A DNA stretch of 64,000 nt from Klebsiella grimontii (GTDB lineage: Bacteria; Pseudomonadota; Gammaproteobacteria; Enterobacterales; Enterobacteriaceae). The translations under genes and the position numbers were made by a program. The stretch covers positions 183,027-247,026 of the forward strand of contig NZ_FZTC01000052.1 of the NCBI RefSeq assembly GCF_900200035.1, read 5' to 3'. Numbering within the stretch: the stretch's first letter is position 1; every line of letters starts with the position of its first letter. Below, one piece after another: positions 46,437-55,888 of the stretch. Under the pieces are notes generated by a model. It was not told where the DNA came from. It worked only from the letters and a program-made list of their open reading frames with translations, and ran no database searches.

Positions 46437-47639
46437 TCAGGCATGAGCCTGGTGGTAAATTTCGCTTTTCGGCTGGCGAATCGTCGTCGACAGCGCCAGG
46501 GAAAGAATCAGCAGCGCAAAGATGACGCAGAAGGTCACGTAGAAACCGCCGAACAGGGAAGCAATCAGCGAACCGCAGATGCTGCCGATACCGAAACCGA
46601 GATAAATCACGCCGTAGTTTTTCGCCAGGTTATTGAGGCCAAAGAACTCGCTGACCAGCGATGGGAAGACGGTAATCGTGCCGCCGAAGTTAAAGGCCAC
46701 GCAGGCGATGGCGGCGAAGAAAGTCGTGGCGTTCAGCGGCGCGAACAGCAGCGCCGCCATACCGATAAGCGAAACGACCTGTCCGATGGTAATCACCCGG
46801 ATGCGCGACATTTTATCCGACAGAATGCCCAGAACCAGACGGCCGCTCAGGTTAGCGATAGAAATCACCGTCACCGCGTTGGCTGCCGTCGCCACATCGA
46901 GATGCACCATCCCCTGGGCAATATCTTTCGCCACGCCAATCACGTACAGGCCGCTCATGCAGGCGGTCAGGAACATCACCGCCAGCATCCAGTACTGAGG
47001 TTTACGCATCGATTCGGCGAGGGTGAAGTCGTTTTCGACCACGCCATTGGACGCGGAGGCGGTATGGTTCGGCGCGTCTGTCATCAGCGTCGCGCCAAAA
47101 ACGATCATCACCAGCACGATTGCGCCCCAGATAATAAAAGTTTTTTCCAGACCGACCGTCGCCAGCAGATGGGAATCAATAAACTTGAAACCCAGGCTGC
47201 CAAGCCCGTAAGCACCGATAGAGAAAGCAGAAATCAACCCCTTACGTTCCGGGAACCATTTGACGCAGTTCGACAGCGTCAGCAGATAGCCGGCGCCGTC
47301 GGCCAGCCCGACCAGAAGGCCCGCGCTCAGCCACAGCATCATCAGGCTGTTTGAATGCGCGGTCAGGAAGAATCCGAGGCCCAGCAGAACGCCGGACGCC
47401 ATGGTGACGCGTTTGACGCCGAAACGTTCCTGTAATTTGCCCGCCACGGATGAGGAGAGCGCCAGGCCGAGGCTTAACAGGCCGAATGAGAACGCCACCT
47501 GGCTGACCGGTTCGTCCAGCTTGGCGGAAAGCGAACTATTGAACAAACTCCATGTATAAACCGATCCCAGCGCAAATTGCGTAATGATAGTGCCAAGCAG
47601 CGTAAGCCAGCGGGTGTATTGACGGTTTGCAGCGTTCAT
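46437..47639 (-). CDS. yhjX: YhjX, pyruvate-responsive MFS transporter
   Basis: The 400-residue oxalate:formate-antiporter-type MFS protein has 12 predicted helices and strong similarity to E. coli YhjX (402). Landmarks are GKLQERFGVKRVTMASG, LSNCVKWFPERKGLISAFSIGAYGLGSLGF and GRLVLGILSDKMSRIRV. In E. coli its transcription is switched on by the pyruvate-sensing YpdA/YpdB system, and a matching site lies upstream here. The transported molecule is not established; pyruvate or a related acid is assumed. Confidence 0.93.
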   Translation of the reverse strand: MNAANRQYTRWLTLLGTIITQFALGSVYTWSLFNSSLSAKLDEPVSQVAFSFGLLSLGLALSSSVAGKLQERFGVKRVTMASGVLLGLGFFLTAHSNSLMMLWLSAGLLVGLADGAGYLLTLSNCVKWFPERKGLISAFSIGAYGLGSLGFKFIDSHLLATVGLEKTFIIWGAIVLVMIVFGATLMTDAPNHTASASNGVVENDFTLAESMRKPQYWMLAVMFLTACMSGLYVIGVAKDIAQGMVHLDVATAANAVTVISIANLSGRLVLGILSDKMSRIRVITIGQVVSLIGMAALLFAPLNATTFFAAIACVAFNFGGTITVFPSLVSEFFGLNNLAKNYGVIYLGFGIGSICGSLIASLFGGFYVTFCVIFALLILSLALSTTIRQPKSEIYHQAHA

Positions 47640-47707
47640 AGCAGTTGTCCTGAATAATTAACTGCCGCCACCATAACGAAGTCCCCTTTAAGGCTGGGGA
47701 AAAAAGG

Positions 47708-47738
47708 CATGAACTGCCGTCACCGCGGAATGAAATGC
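47708..47738 (-). promoter_or_regulatory. YpdB (PyrR)-type tandem site upstream of yhjX
   Basis: On the yhjX strand the sequence reads TGCATTTCAT, 11 bp, GGCAGTTCAT. The YpdB operator known for E. coli yhjX is a direct repeat of GGCATTTCAT with an 11-bp spacer. Spacing matches exactly and 18 of 20 half-site bases match. It ends 69 bp before the ATG. Confidence 0.75.
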
Positions 47739-47884
47739 ACTAAAGGCGGAATGAATGACAGTGAAAAATATTCACGCCTTAAATATTCATTGAAAAGTGA
47801 GTACCTGCTACCGCCGGAAGATGCGTCATTACTGTAATGATGAAGTAAATTAAACGTATCAAATATGCTACATATTCAGCCTAA

Positions 47885-47941
47885 ATAATTCGAGTTGCTT
47901 CAAGCGCAGCCAATGCATCTGCCGCTTGAAGCATGACGAAT
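47885..47941. repeat. Inverted repeat beside yhjY (possible terminator)
   Basis: The core stem GCTTCAAGCG (47897-47906) pairs with CGCTTGAAGC (47923-47932). It is flanked by related AATTCG/CGAATA ends and lies four bp past the yhjY stop. The form ATAATTCGAGTTGC...CATGACGAATAA resembles small dispersed inverted repeats common in Enterobacterales. It may also end the yhjY transcript. The rest of the 305-bp yhjX-yhjY gap holds the YpdB site and A+T-rich DNA. Confidence 0.55.
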
Positions 47942-47944
47942 AAA

Positions 47945-48589
47945 TTAAAAATTGGCGCTCACGCCCATTAAGTAGAGATAATTTGCCCCAGTGGGCAGAT
48001 TGTCCGCCTGCGACAGCGCCGCCCAGGCGGCAAGATGAGAGTTGAGCGACATATCGGCGCCAAAAGTCACGTCCCGCCAGGCACCGTCCTGCGCGCGATT
48101 CTGCCCGCCGGCATCAGCCGTAAATCCCTGGTTATAGCTCACCTGGGCCCACGGATGTACACCCCATAGCTTCTGATAATCTACCCGCCAGCCCAGCGTA
48201 TTCACGTAGCCGGTTCCGGCCGCATTACGGGTAAACGGGGGGGACGTCAGGTCGGAATGTAAACTGGCTACCGGGCCGGAGGTCACGCCGTCGACCAAGG
48301 AGAAATTCCAGCCCACGCTCATGCCGCGAGCGCTGTCCGGCGGCGATACCGCCTGGTTAAACGCCAGCCCGGAAGGATCGTCGGACGCATTTATCCGCTC
48401 CGCGAGAATATCTTCATAGCGCGGTTGGTGATCGCTGTCCCATGTATAGCGTTCCGCAGTATTACTTTTTGTATCGATAGCGATATATTCCTGTTGCCAG
48501 GCATTCGCACCGGCAACACACGACGCCCAGACGGATACGTACGCCGGGACCAGGAATACCCGGAGGCCATTGCATTTCTTTATTATCAT
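47945..48589 (-). CDS. yhjY: YhjY-like outer-membrane autotransporter-domain protein
   Basis: The 214-residue protein has a signal peptide (about 1-28) followed by an all-beta region resembling an autotransporter barrel and ending in Phe (YLYLMGVSANF), the typical outer-membrane C-terminus. Landmarks shared with E. coli YhjY are QPRYEDIL, DDPSGLAFNQA, GWRVDY and PWAQVSYNQ. Position (between yhjX and tag, divergent from tag) also matches. Size is slightly below the E. coli protein. Function is unknown; there is no passenger domain. Confidence 0.75.
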   Translation of the reverse strand: MIIKKCNGLRVFLVPAYVSVWASCVAGANAWQQEYIAIDTKSNTAERYTWDSDHQPRYEDILAERINASDDPSGLAFNQAVSPPDSARGMSVGWNFSLVDGVTSGPVASLHSDLTSPPFTRNAAGTGYVNTLGWRVDYQKLWGVHPWAQVSYNQGFTADAGGQNRAQDGAWRDVTFGADMSLNSHLAAWAALSQADNLPTGANYLYLMGVSANF

Positions 48590-48748
48590 TAATGCGACTC
48601 CAAAAAGAGCCGAAACGGCAAGGTTGCTGTGTTTTTTTATGGGGTGCCCTATCCCTGTTTTGGGGATAATAACCCTGTATTAACTATTATCTTTATCTTT
48701 CAGCCGTCAAGTTGCCCGGCTGATTTTTATGACAAAAGGGAGAGGCAG

Positions 48749-49330
48749 ATGCAACGTTGCGGATGGGTCAGTCAGGATCCTTTATACATTGAGTACCACG
48801 ATAACGAGTGGGGCGTCGCTGAAAAGAATCCCCGCAAGCTGTTTGAGATGATTTGTCTTGAGGGCCAGCAGGCCGGACTGTCGTGGATCACCGTACTGAA
48901 AAAGCGTGAAAACTACCGCAGCGCCTTTCACCAGTTTGACCCGGTTCGCGTCGCGGCAATGGACGAAGAAGATGTTGAACGTCTGGTTCTCGATGCCGGT
49001 ATTATTCGCCATCGCGGGAAAATTCAGGCCATCATCGGCAACGCCCGGGCCTTTCTGGCGATGGAGGAAAATGGCGAGCCTTTCGCAGATTTCGTCTGGT
49101 CATTCGTCGATAATCATCCCCAGGTGACGACCGCCGCCGCGCTGGCGGAGATCCCGACAACCACTCCGGCTTCTGACGCGCTGTCAAAAGCGCTGAAAAA
49201 ACGGGGGTTTAAGTTTGTCGGTTCAACGATCTGCTACTCCTTTATGCAGGCCTGCGGTCTGGTCAACGACCACGTCACCGGCTGTTTCTGTCGCTCAGGA
49301 GGCCAGGATGATCCGCAACTGGGACGCTAA
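48749..49330 (+). CDS. tag: 3-methyladenine DNA glycosylase I
   Basis: Tag removes 3-methyladenine from alkylated DNA and starts base excision repair. The 193-residue protein follows E. coli Tag (187). The zinc ligands Cys4, His17 and the C-terminal His/Cys pair in NDHVTGC are present, as is the base-pocket sequence LEGQQAGLSW with its conserved Glu. The ATG at 48749 has GGGAGAGG about six bases upstream; an open upstream extension is ignored. The end overlaps yiaC by 23 bp. Confidence 0.95.
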   Translation: MQRCGWVSQDPLYIEYHDNEWGVAEKNPRKLFEMICLEGQQAGLSWITVLKKRENYRSAFHQFDPVRVAAMDEEDVERLVLDAGIIRHRGKIQAIIGNARAFLAMEENGEPFADFVWSFVDNHPQVTTAAALAEIPTTTPASDALSKALKKRGFKFVGSTICYSFMQACGLVNDHVTGCFCRSGGQDDPQLGR

Positions 49331-49754
49331 CGAAACCGGCCCGCTGCTTGAACTGTGGCTGGAGAGTACGATCCACGCCCACCCGTTTATCGCCGAAAGC
49401 TACTGGCATGACAGTCTGGCGATAGTGCGCGACGTTTACCTGCCCTCCGCCCAAACCTGGGTATGGGAGCAGGACGGCGTGCTGAAGGGCTTTATCAGCG
49501 TGATGGAGTCTCGCTTCATCGGCGCGCTGTTCGTCGCGCCGGATGCCGCCAGGCAGGGTATCGGCAGCGCGCTGATTGGCGAAGTCAAAAAACACTACGG
49601 TTGGCTAACCCTTGAGGTGTACCAGAAAAACGTTCAGGCGGTGAATTTCTACCATGCGCAAGGCTTCCGCATTGAAGACTGCGCATGGCAGGATGAAACC
49701 CAGCATCCGACCTGGATTATGCATTGGTCGGCGGATCAAATGCCGTCAGCGTAA
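49308..49754 (+). CDS. yiaC: YiaC, GNAT-family acetyltransferase
   Basis: The 148-residue GNAT protein has the acetyl-CoA loop RQGIGSAL and the C-terminal [19 protein letters not shown] pattern. E. coli YiaC (146) has been shown to acetylate protein lysines. AGGAGG lies five bases before the ATG, inside the end of tag, so the two genes are co-transcribed. Its 3' end overlaps the convergent bisC by 38 bp. Confidence 0.92.
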   Translation: MIRNWDANETGPLLELWLESTIHAHPFIAESYWHDSLAIVRDVYLPSAQTWVWEQDGVLKGFISVMESRFIGALFVAPDAARQGIGSALIGEVKKHYGWLTLEVYQKNVQAVNFYHAQGFRIEDCAWQDETQHPTWIMHWSADQMPSA

Positions 49755-52047
49755 GCTCGGGACCGGTATATTTTTCCAGCCAGGCCAGCGCCGTATTTCC
49801 GGCGCAGCCGTTGCCCAGCCGCGATGTCGGAATATCGTTGGTCAGCACGTTCACCGCACCGTTTTTGCAGATCCCCGCCTGAGGGTCAAGGTCGGGCCAT
49901 GCTCCTTCATGCAGGCAGATAACCCCAGGGCGGATACCGTCGGTCACTACCGCGCCAGCCAGCACCTGACCGCGTGAATTCCATACCCGTACCAGATCGC
50001 CATCGGCGATATTGCGCGCCTGCGCATCGCGCGGATGAAGGGTTAACGGTTCACGGCCCGCCACCGCGTAGCGCTCGCGCAGCGACGTATGGTTGAGCTG
50101 GCTGTGAAGGCGGTGCGCCGGATGCGCTGACAGCACCTGAAGCTGACCTTCCTGCGCATTGCCATGCCACTCGTCCGGCTCCAGCCACATCGGATGCGGC
50201 GGGCAATCCGGATAGGCATACCCGGCGATGGTCGGCGAGTGAATCTCAATTTTACCGCTGGCGGTTTTCAACGGGTTCGCCTGCGGATCGGCCCTGAAGG
50301 CGGCAAAGCGGGCAAAGCGTGCGTTTGCGGGCTCCTCCGGCATTTCTATCAGCTGATTATCCTGCCAGAACTGGGCGAACGGCGGCAGCGTAACCTGCTG
50401 CAGCGCCCCACGCTGGGCGGCAATCTGGTAAAACGTCTCCAGCCACTGCAGATCGTTTTTACCCTCGGTGAAGCGCTCCCGCCCGCCCGCTTCCCAGCGC
50501 TCGCTGAGGTCGGCAAAAACGGCGAAATCATCGCGCGCTTCATCGCGCGGCGCGATCACCTGCTTCATCGGCACCAGGTGCTGGTTGCTGTAATCCCCGG
50601 TCATGGTCATATCGTTGCGTTCAAACGAGGTCGTCGCGGGCAGGACGATATCGGCATGGCGCGCCGCCGCGGTCCAGAAGCATTCTGAAATCACAATAAG
50701 CTCCGGTTTTTGCCAGGCGCGGATCAGCCGGTTGGTATCCTGATGGTGGGTAAAGTTGGCGCCGCCCGCCCACCAGATAAAGCGAATATCCGGGAAGCTA
50801 CGCTCCATCCCGTTATGTTGATAAGCGGCGCCGGGGTTCTCCAGCGCTTCAACGATGCGCGCGACCGGAATTTTCTCTACCGCGTCGGTACCGCCCGCCA
50901 CGCTACCCTGCATTGAGCCCAGCACCGCCGCACGCCGCGTAGGGTTGCCGCCGTTGGCAAAGTGATAGGAAAGGCCAAACCCCCCGCCTTCGGTGCCGAT
51001 CTGGCCGAGCATGGCCGCAAGGGTCACCAGCATCCAGTGTTTTTGTTCGCCAAACTGCTGGCGCTGCATGCCCCAGCCGGACATCAGCATGGTGGTGTTT
51101 TCGTGGAAAAGTTTTGCCAGTTCGCGAATTTTATCCGCGCTGACGCCGCAGATCGCCGCCGCCCATTCCGCCGTTTTTGCCGTTCCGTCGCTCTCGCCGG
51201 TCAGATAGCGGGCGAAAACGTCATAGCCGCTGGTGCAGCGGGCCAAAAATGGGCCATCCTGCCAGCCGTTTTCGACCAGCGTATGGGCGATACCGAGCAT
51301 CAGGGCGACGTCAGTGCCCATATGCGGGGCGATCCACTCCGCCGCGTCGCCAAAGAATTCCGCCGTTTCCGATCGCATCGGATCGATGCAGATCACCCGT
51401 TTCCCGCTCTGGCGCAGACGGTCGAACCACGGAATACCCTGTTCGTCGGAAGCGTTCCAGGCGATTTTTAACGTATTTAAGGGGTTAGCGCTCCACAGCA
51501 CCACCACATCGCTATGTTCCAACACCATTGGCCAGCTGGTCTGCTGCTGATAAACCTCATTACCGCCAACCACGTACGGCATGATCGCCTGGGCCGCGCC
51601 GGTGGAATAATCGCCCAGATGTCCGGTATAGCCGCCCGCCAGACTCATATAGCGCTGGAGCAGGGTCGCCGCTTTGTGCAGCACGCCGTTTGAGCGCCAG
51701 CCGTAGGAGCCCGCAAAAATCGACGCCGGGCCGTAGCTTTCGCGAATTCGGCGGTGCTGGGCGTGAATCAGATCCAGCGCCCGATCCCAGCTTACCCGCA
51801 CAAACTCATCCTGCCCGCGCACGCCCTGCGGGTTTTCAGGCGAGGCGAGAAACCCCTTACGCACCATCGGGTACCGTACGCGGGTTTTGCTATGCACCTG
51901 ATCGCGCACGGCGCTTTGCAGCGAGTTGGCGAAAGGGGTATCAAGCGCCCCCCGCGATGAGATGACGTTCTCGCCATCGGTTTCGACCAGCATGGGCCCC
52001 CAGTGGGCTGCGGTGAGGATAGTTTTGGTGGCGGATGAGGTTGGCAA
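49717..52047 (-). CDS. bisC: Biotin sulfoxide reductase
   Basis: BisC is a cytoplasmic bis-MGD molybdoenzyme that reduces biotin d-sulfoxide to biotin and also methionine sulfoxide. The 776-residue protein belongs to the DMSO reductase family. The probable Mo ligand is Ser119 in GSYGWRSNG. The cofactor-binding C-terminal domain includes [15 protein letters not shown]. No Tat signal is seen, as in E. coli BisC (777). The start is TTG at 52047, with AGGAG six bases upstream; no ATG fits the ribosome site. Confidence 0.95.
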   Translation of the reverse strand: MPTSSATKTILTAAHWGPMLVETDGENVISSRGALDTPFANSLQSAVRDQVHSKTRVRYPMVRKGFLASPENPQGVRGQDEFVRVSWDRALDLIHAQHRRIRESYGPASIFAGSYGWRSNGVLHKAATLLQRYMSLAGGYTGHLGDYSTGAAQAIMPYVVGGNEVYQQQTSWPMVLEHSDVVVLWSANPLNTLKIAWNASDEQGIPWFDRLRQSGKRVICIDPMRSETAEFFGDAAEWIAPHMGTDVALMLGIAHTLVENGWQDGPFLARCTSGYDVFARYLTGESDGTAKTAEWAAAICGVSADKIRELAKLFHENTTMLMSGWGMQRQQFGEQKHWMLVTLAAMLGQIGTEGGGFGLSYHFANGGNPTRRAAVLGSMQGSVAGGTDAVEKIPVARIVEALENPGAAYQHNGMERSFPDIRFIWWAGGANFTHHQDTNRLIRAWQKPELIVISECFWTAAARHADIVLPATTSFERNDMTMTGDYSNQHLVPMKQVIAPRDEARDDFAVFADLSERWEAGGRERFTEGKNDLQWLETFYQIAAQRGALQQVTLPPFAQFWQDNQLIEMPEEPANARFARFAAFRADPQANPLKTASGKIEIHSPTIAGYAYPDCPPHPMWLEPDEWHGNAQEGQLQVLSAHPAHRLHSQLNHTSLRERYAVAGREPLTLHPRDAQARNIADGDLVRVWNSRGQVLAGAVVTDGIRPGVICLHEGAWPDLDPQAGICKNGAVNVLTNDIPTSRLGNGCAGNTALAWLEKYTGPELTLTAFDPPTNA

Positions 52048-52214
52048 TGCGGGCTCCTGGTCAGCGATAGCAGGTGTGGTGACGGCACGTTATTCAGCCG
52101 TTCAATGTTATTTACAAATTGAGATGCTCTCTGCGGAATTTTCTCCGGTTTCGCGCGTCATAATCAACCGTCACGGTCGCTGTGGCAAAGAATAAAAAGG
52201 ATTAAGGAAATAAG

Positions 52215-52877
52215 ATGAAAAAACGCGTACTCATGATTGCGGCTGTCGTTAGCGGCGCACTGGCTATTTCTGGCTGTACCACCAACCCCTACACCGGGGA
52301 GCGCGAAGCGGGTAAATCCGGGATCGGCGCGGGCATTGGGTCGTTAGTCGGCGCAGGCGTAGGGGTGCTCTCTTCTTCCAAACATGACCGCGGCAAAGGC
52401 GCGCTGATCGGCGCGGCGGCCGGCGCGGCGCTGGGCGGCGGCATTGGTTACTATATGGACGTGCAGGAAGCGAAGCTGCGCGAGAAAATGCAGGGAACCG
52501 GCGTCAGCGTGACGCGAAACGGCGACAATATCGTGCTGAACATGCCAAACAATGTGACCTTTGACAGCAGCAGCGCCAACCTGAAACCGGCGGGCGCCAA
52601 TACCCTGACCGGGGTAGCGATGGTGCTAAAAGAGTATGAGAAAACCGCCGTTAACGTGGTTGGCTACACCGACAGCACCGGCAGCCAGGATCTGAATATG
52701 CGTCTTTCTCAGCAGCGCGCGGAGAGCGTCGCCAGCGCGCTTATCACCCAGGGCGTAGCGGCTAACCGCATCCGCACTACCGGCATGGGTCCGGCGAATC
52801 CGATCGCCAACAACAGCACCGCGGAAGGTAAAGCGCAGAACCGCCGCGTCGAAATTACCCTCAGCCCGCTGCAGTAA
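52215..52877 (+). CDS. yiaD: YiaD, OmpA-domain outer-membrane lipoprotein
   Basis: The 220-residue lipoprotein has signal peptide and lipobox LAISGC (Cys21). A glycine-zipper region (GIGAGIGSLVGAGVGV, GAAAGAALGGGIGYY) precedes an OmpA-like peptidoglycan-binding domain (about 105-218) with VVGYTDSTGSQDLNMRLSQQRAESV and NRRVEI. It tethers the outer membrane to the wall. E. coli YiaD (219) is a multicopy suppressor of a bamB defect. Confidence 0.94.
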   Translation: MKKRVLMIAAVVSGALAISGCTTNPYTGEREAGKSGIGAGIGSLVGAGVGVLSSSKHDRGKGALIGAAAGAALGGGIGYYMDVQEAKLREKMQGTGVSVTRNGDNIVLNMPNNVTFDSSSANLKPAGANTLTGVAMVLKEYEKTAVNVVGYTDSTGSQDLNMRLSQQRAESVASALITQGVAANRIRTTGMGPANPIANNSTAEGKAQNRRVEITLSPLQ

Positions 52878-52884
52878 TGCCCGC

Positions 52885-52909
52885 TTTGCCCGGTGAGTCG
52901 CCGGGCAAA
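52885..52909 (+). terminator. Hairpin after yiaD
   Basis: TTTGCCCGG (52885-52893) pairs with CCGGGCAAA (52901-52909), eight bp after the yiaD stop. No U tract follows on the plus strand beyond the stem. Confidence 0.55.
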
Positions 52910-52970
52910 ATGCTTGATATAGCGAATTTTCGCGCTAAGGTGTGTGCAGATTTCAGCAAAGGAAGCCACC

Positions 52971-53987
52971 ATGGCGAAAGCGGCGCGAGCAACCATTAGC
53001 GATGTGGCGAAAGCCGCACAGACCGGCAAAACCAGCATTTCACGCTATCTGAACGGCGAAAAGCATCTGCTTTCCGACGATCTGCTGGGGCGGATTGAAA
53101 AAGCCATTGCCGAGCTCGACTATCGTCCCAGCCTGATGGCCCGCGGCCTGAAGCATGGCCGCACCCGGCTGATTGGCCTGATCATCGCCGATATCACCAA
53201 CCCCTACTCGGTCAACGTGCTCAGCGGCATTGAAGCCGCCTGTCGCGAAAAGGGTTTCACCCTGCTGGTATGTAATACCAACAACGAGCTGGACCAGGAG
53301 CTGCACTACCTCGATCTGCTGCGCAGCTACCAGGTGGAAGGGATCGTGGTCAACGCCGTCGGGATGCGCGAGGACGGCCTGAACCGCCTGCAGCAGTCGG
53401 CCCTGCCGATGGTGCTTATCGACCGCAAGATTCCGGAATTCGCCTGCGATGTCGTCGGCCTCGATAATACTCAGGCCGCCACTACCGCCACCGAACACCT
53501 GGTGGAAAAAGGTTTCGAAGCCCTGCTGTTCCTCAGCGAACCCCTTGGCTCGGTCAATACCCGCCGCGAGCGTCTGAGCGCCTTTCGCCAGACACTACAG
53601 CGCCACAGCGGTATCATCGCGGAAAACGCCGAAGTACCGTTGAATGATGGCGCGATGCTCGATAACGTCCTGCGCCATTTCCACTCCCACCATCGCGGCA
53701 TGCGCAAGGCGGTGATTTCCGCCAACGGCGCGCTGACGCTGCAGGTGGCGCGTTCGCTTAAACGCGTTGGCCTGATTTGGGGCAGCGATATCGGCCTGCT
53801 GGGCTTCGATGAACTGGAGTGGGCCGAACTGGCGGGCGTGGGGATCACCACCCTTAAACAGCCGACCTGGCAGATTGGCTTCGCCGCCGTCGAACAGGTA
53901 GTGCGCCGGATTGAAGGCAGCAACGACCCGGTCCGCGAACGGGTGTTTTCCGGCGAGCTGATCGTCAGAGGCTCCACCTCCCGCTAA
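52971..53987 (+). CDS. LacI-family repressor of the 2-ketogluconate genes (PtxS-like)
   Basis: The 338-residue regulator has an N-terminal LacI helix-turn-helix (ATISDVAKAAQTGKTSISRYLNG), hinge helix (LMARGLKHGRTRLIGLI) and a periplasmic-binding-protein-like sugar domain ending SGELIVRGSTSR. It is followed on the same strand by kguE-kguK-kguT-ghrB, the order of the Pseudomonas ptxS-kgu operon, so it is probably their repressor with 2-ketogluconate as effector. The start at 52971 has GGA about nine bases upstream. An imperfect palindrome at 52920-52937 lies upstream and another, more typical LacI-type site lies between it and kguE. The symbol ptxS is not assigned because equivalence is inferred from context. 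Confidence 0.82.
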   Translation: MAKAARATISDVAKAAQTGKTSISRYLNGEKHLLSDDLLGRIEKAIAELDYRPSLMARGLKHGRTRLIGLIIADITNPYSVNVLSGIEAACREKGFTLLVCNTNNELDQELHYLDLLRSYQVEGIVVNAVGMREDGLNRLQQSALPMVLIDRKIPEFACDVVGLDNTQAATTATEHLVEKGFEALLFLSEPLGSVNTRRERLSAFRQTLQRHSGIIAENAEVPLNDGAMLDNVLRHFHSHHRGMRKAVISANGALTLQVARSLKRVGLIWGSDIGLLGFDELEWAELAGVGITTLKQPTWQIGFAAVEQVVRRIEGSNDPVRERVFSGELIVRGSTSR

Positions 53988-54035
53988 CGATCCTTCGTGA
54001 TGGCGATCATAAATTAGACATCCTGGCCTTTGCTT

Positions 54036-54049
54036 TGGAACCGATACCA
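54036..54049 (+). promoter_or_regulatory. Candidate PtxS/LacI-type operator before kguE
   Basis: TGGAACCGATACCA has the central CG and dyad symmetry of LacI-family operators and matches the Pseudomonas PtxS palindrome TGAAACCGGTTTCA at 10 of 14 positions. It lies 46 bp before kguE, overlapping a plausible promoter region. Confidence 0.5.
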
Positions 54050-54095
54050 TCTAGCGTAATAAACAACGCATCAGATTATCGTCGGGAGTATTGGA

Positions 54096-54845
54096 ATGGC
54101 CAGAAAGATTATTGTCGTGACCGCCGCGTACGGGAATGACCATGTTAAAGCGCTGGGCGGGCAGTCCGCCGTACTGCCCTTTATCGCCGGTTCCGGCGCC
54201 GACGGCGTAGAGATCCGCCGGGAACTGTTCAGCGCGGATGAGCTGAACCGCCTGGCGGAGCTGGCCGCCGATATTGAGCGCCGCGGCCTGCTGGTTTGCT
54301 ATTCCGCGCCGGAAGCCCTGTTTGCCGCAGACGGAGCGCTTAACCCCCATCTTTCCGATCTTTTACAGGAAGCGCAAACCCTTAACGCGCTGTGGCTAAA
54401 GCTCTCGCTGGGCCATTTTACCCACCACCATGGCCTGGAAACCCTGCGCGATATTTTGCGCGAGAGCGGCATGGCGCTGGTGGTGGAAAACGATCAAACC
54501 GACTGCGGCCAGCTGGCGCCGATGCAGCGCTTCAAAGCCGCCTGCCGGGTTAACCAGCTGCCGATCACTCTCACCTTTGATATGGGCAACTGGCTATGGG
54601 TCGGCGACTCGCCGGAAGAGGCCGCGCGCCACCTGGCCCCGGCCGTCAGCTATATTCATGTTAAGGCGGCAGAGCCGCACCATTCGCACTTTCGCGCCGT
54701 GCCGCCGGATGAAGCCTCCGGGCGCTGGCTGGCGCTGCTCGATAACCTGCCCGCCGATGCCCCGCGCGGGATTGAATTTCCGCTGACTGGCCATGACCTG
54801 ACGGCCGTGACCCGCCGCTACGTCAACCTGCTGCGCGAGGATTAA
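54096..54845 (+). CDS. kguE: KguE-like TIM-barrel sugar isomerase/epimerase
   Basis: The 249-residue protein belongs to the xylose-isomerase-like TIM-barrel (AP endonuclease 2) superfamily. Metal-ligand candidates lie in VVENDQTD, LTFDMGNW, YIHVKAAE and GIEFPL. In Pseudomonas kguE is the first structural gene of the 2-ketogluconate operon; its exact reaction is not firmly established. Here it follows the LacI regulator by 108 bp and kguK follows after three bases. Confidence 0.78.
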   Translation: MARKIIVVTAAYGNDHVKALGGQSAVLPFIAGSGADGVEIRRELFSADELNRLAELAADIERRGLLVCYSAPEALFAADGALNPHLSDLLQEAQTLNALWLKLSLGHFTHHHGLETLRDILRESGMALVVENDQTDCGQLAPMQRFKAACRVNQLPITLTFDMGNWLWVGDSPEEAARHLAPAVSYIHVKAAEPHHSHFRAVPPDEASGRWLALLDNLPADAPRGIEFPLTGHDLTAVTRRYVNLLRED

Positions 54846-54848
54846 GTT

Positions 54849-55787
54849 ATGCAAAAAGCGTTAGATGTCATCACGATAGGCGAAGCCATGGCGATGTTTG
54901 TCGCCACCGAGACCGGCGAGCTGTCTGCTGTAGAGCACTTTATGAAGCGCGTCGCGGGCGCGGAGCTAAACGTGGCGACCGGACTGGCCCGCCTCGGCCT
55001 GAGCGTCGGCTGGGTAAGCCGCGTCGGCAAGGACAGCTTTGGCCGCTTCGTCCTCAACGCGCTGGCGAAAGAGGGAATCGACGCCCGCGGCGTGAGCATC
55101 GATGACCGCTACGCTACCGGCTTTCAGCTGAAATCTAAAGTCGAAAATGGAACCGATCCCATCGTGGAGTATTTCCGCAAAGGCTCCGCCGCCAGCCATC
55201 TTTCGCCGGAGGATTTTAATGAATCATACTTCGCCGGCGCCCGGCATCTGCACTTAAGCGGCGTGGCCGCCGCGCTGTCGGAAAGCTCATACGCCCTGCT
55301 GGAGCGCGCGGCGCACACGATGAAAGCGCAGGGAAAAACGATTTCGTTCGACCCCAACCTGCGGCCCACGCTGTGGAAAAGCGAAGCCGAGATGGTCGAG
55401 AAGCTTAACCAGCTGGCGTTTCAGGCCGACTGGGTTCTGCCGGGTTTAAAAGAGGGCATGATTCTGACCGGCCTACAAACGCCGGAAGCCATCGCCGACT
55501 TTTACCTCGGCCACGGCGTGCGTGCGGTCATCATTAAAACCGGTTCCGACGGCGCCTGGTATAAAACCGCCGACGGCGAACAGGGAGCCGTGGCGGCGAT
55601 AAAAGTGGATAACGTCGTCGATACCGTCGGCGCGGGCGATGGTTTCGCCGTCGGCGTGATTAGCGCCCTGCTGGAAGGAAAACCGCTGCGGCAGGCGGTG
55701 AAACGCGGAAACAAAATCGGCTCACTGGCCATTCAGGTTCAGGGCGATAGCGAAGGATTACCCACGCGCGAGGCGCTGGGCGAGTAA
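54849..55787 (+). CDS. kguK: 2-ketogluconate kinase (PfkB family)
   Basis: The 312-residue PfkB-fold kinase is predicted to phosphorylate 2-ketogluconate at C6. It has the N-terminal ribokinase signature region (AGAELNVATGLARLG), substrate motif SFDPNLRPTLW and the anion-hole motif DTVGAGDGFAVG at 258-269, with Asp264 as base. It resembles KDG kinases, so KDG is an alternative substrate, but the neighbours kguE, kguT and ghrB favour 2-ketogluconate. It starts three bases after kguE. Confidence 0.8.
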   Translation: MQKALDVITIGEAMAMFVATETGELSAVEHFMKRVAGAELNVATGLARLGLSVGWVSRVGKDSFGRFVLNALAKEGIDARGVSIDDRYATGFQLKSKVENGTDPIVEYFRKGSAASHLSPEDFNESYFAGARHLHLSGVAAALSESSYALLERAAHTMKAQGKTISFDPNLRPTLWKSEAEMVEKLNQLAFQADWVLPGLKEGMILTGLQTPEAIADFYLGHGVRAVIIKTGSDGAWYKTADGEQGAVAAIKVDNVVDTVGAGDGFAVGVISALLEGKPLRQAVKRGNKIGSLAIQVQGDSEGLPTREALGE

Positions 55788-55888
55788 GTCGATTCAGCAC
55801 AACGTCAGGCCGTTCTGTACCCTACCAGCAGCGCGGCGTAACGGATCTTTTCTATGATGAGCGTCACCTCACTCACAGAGGCAAACCT

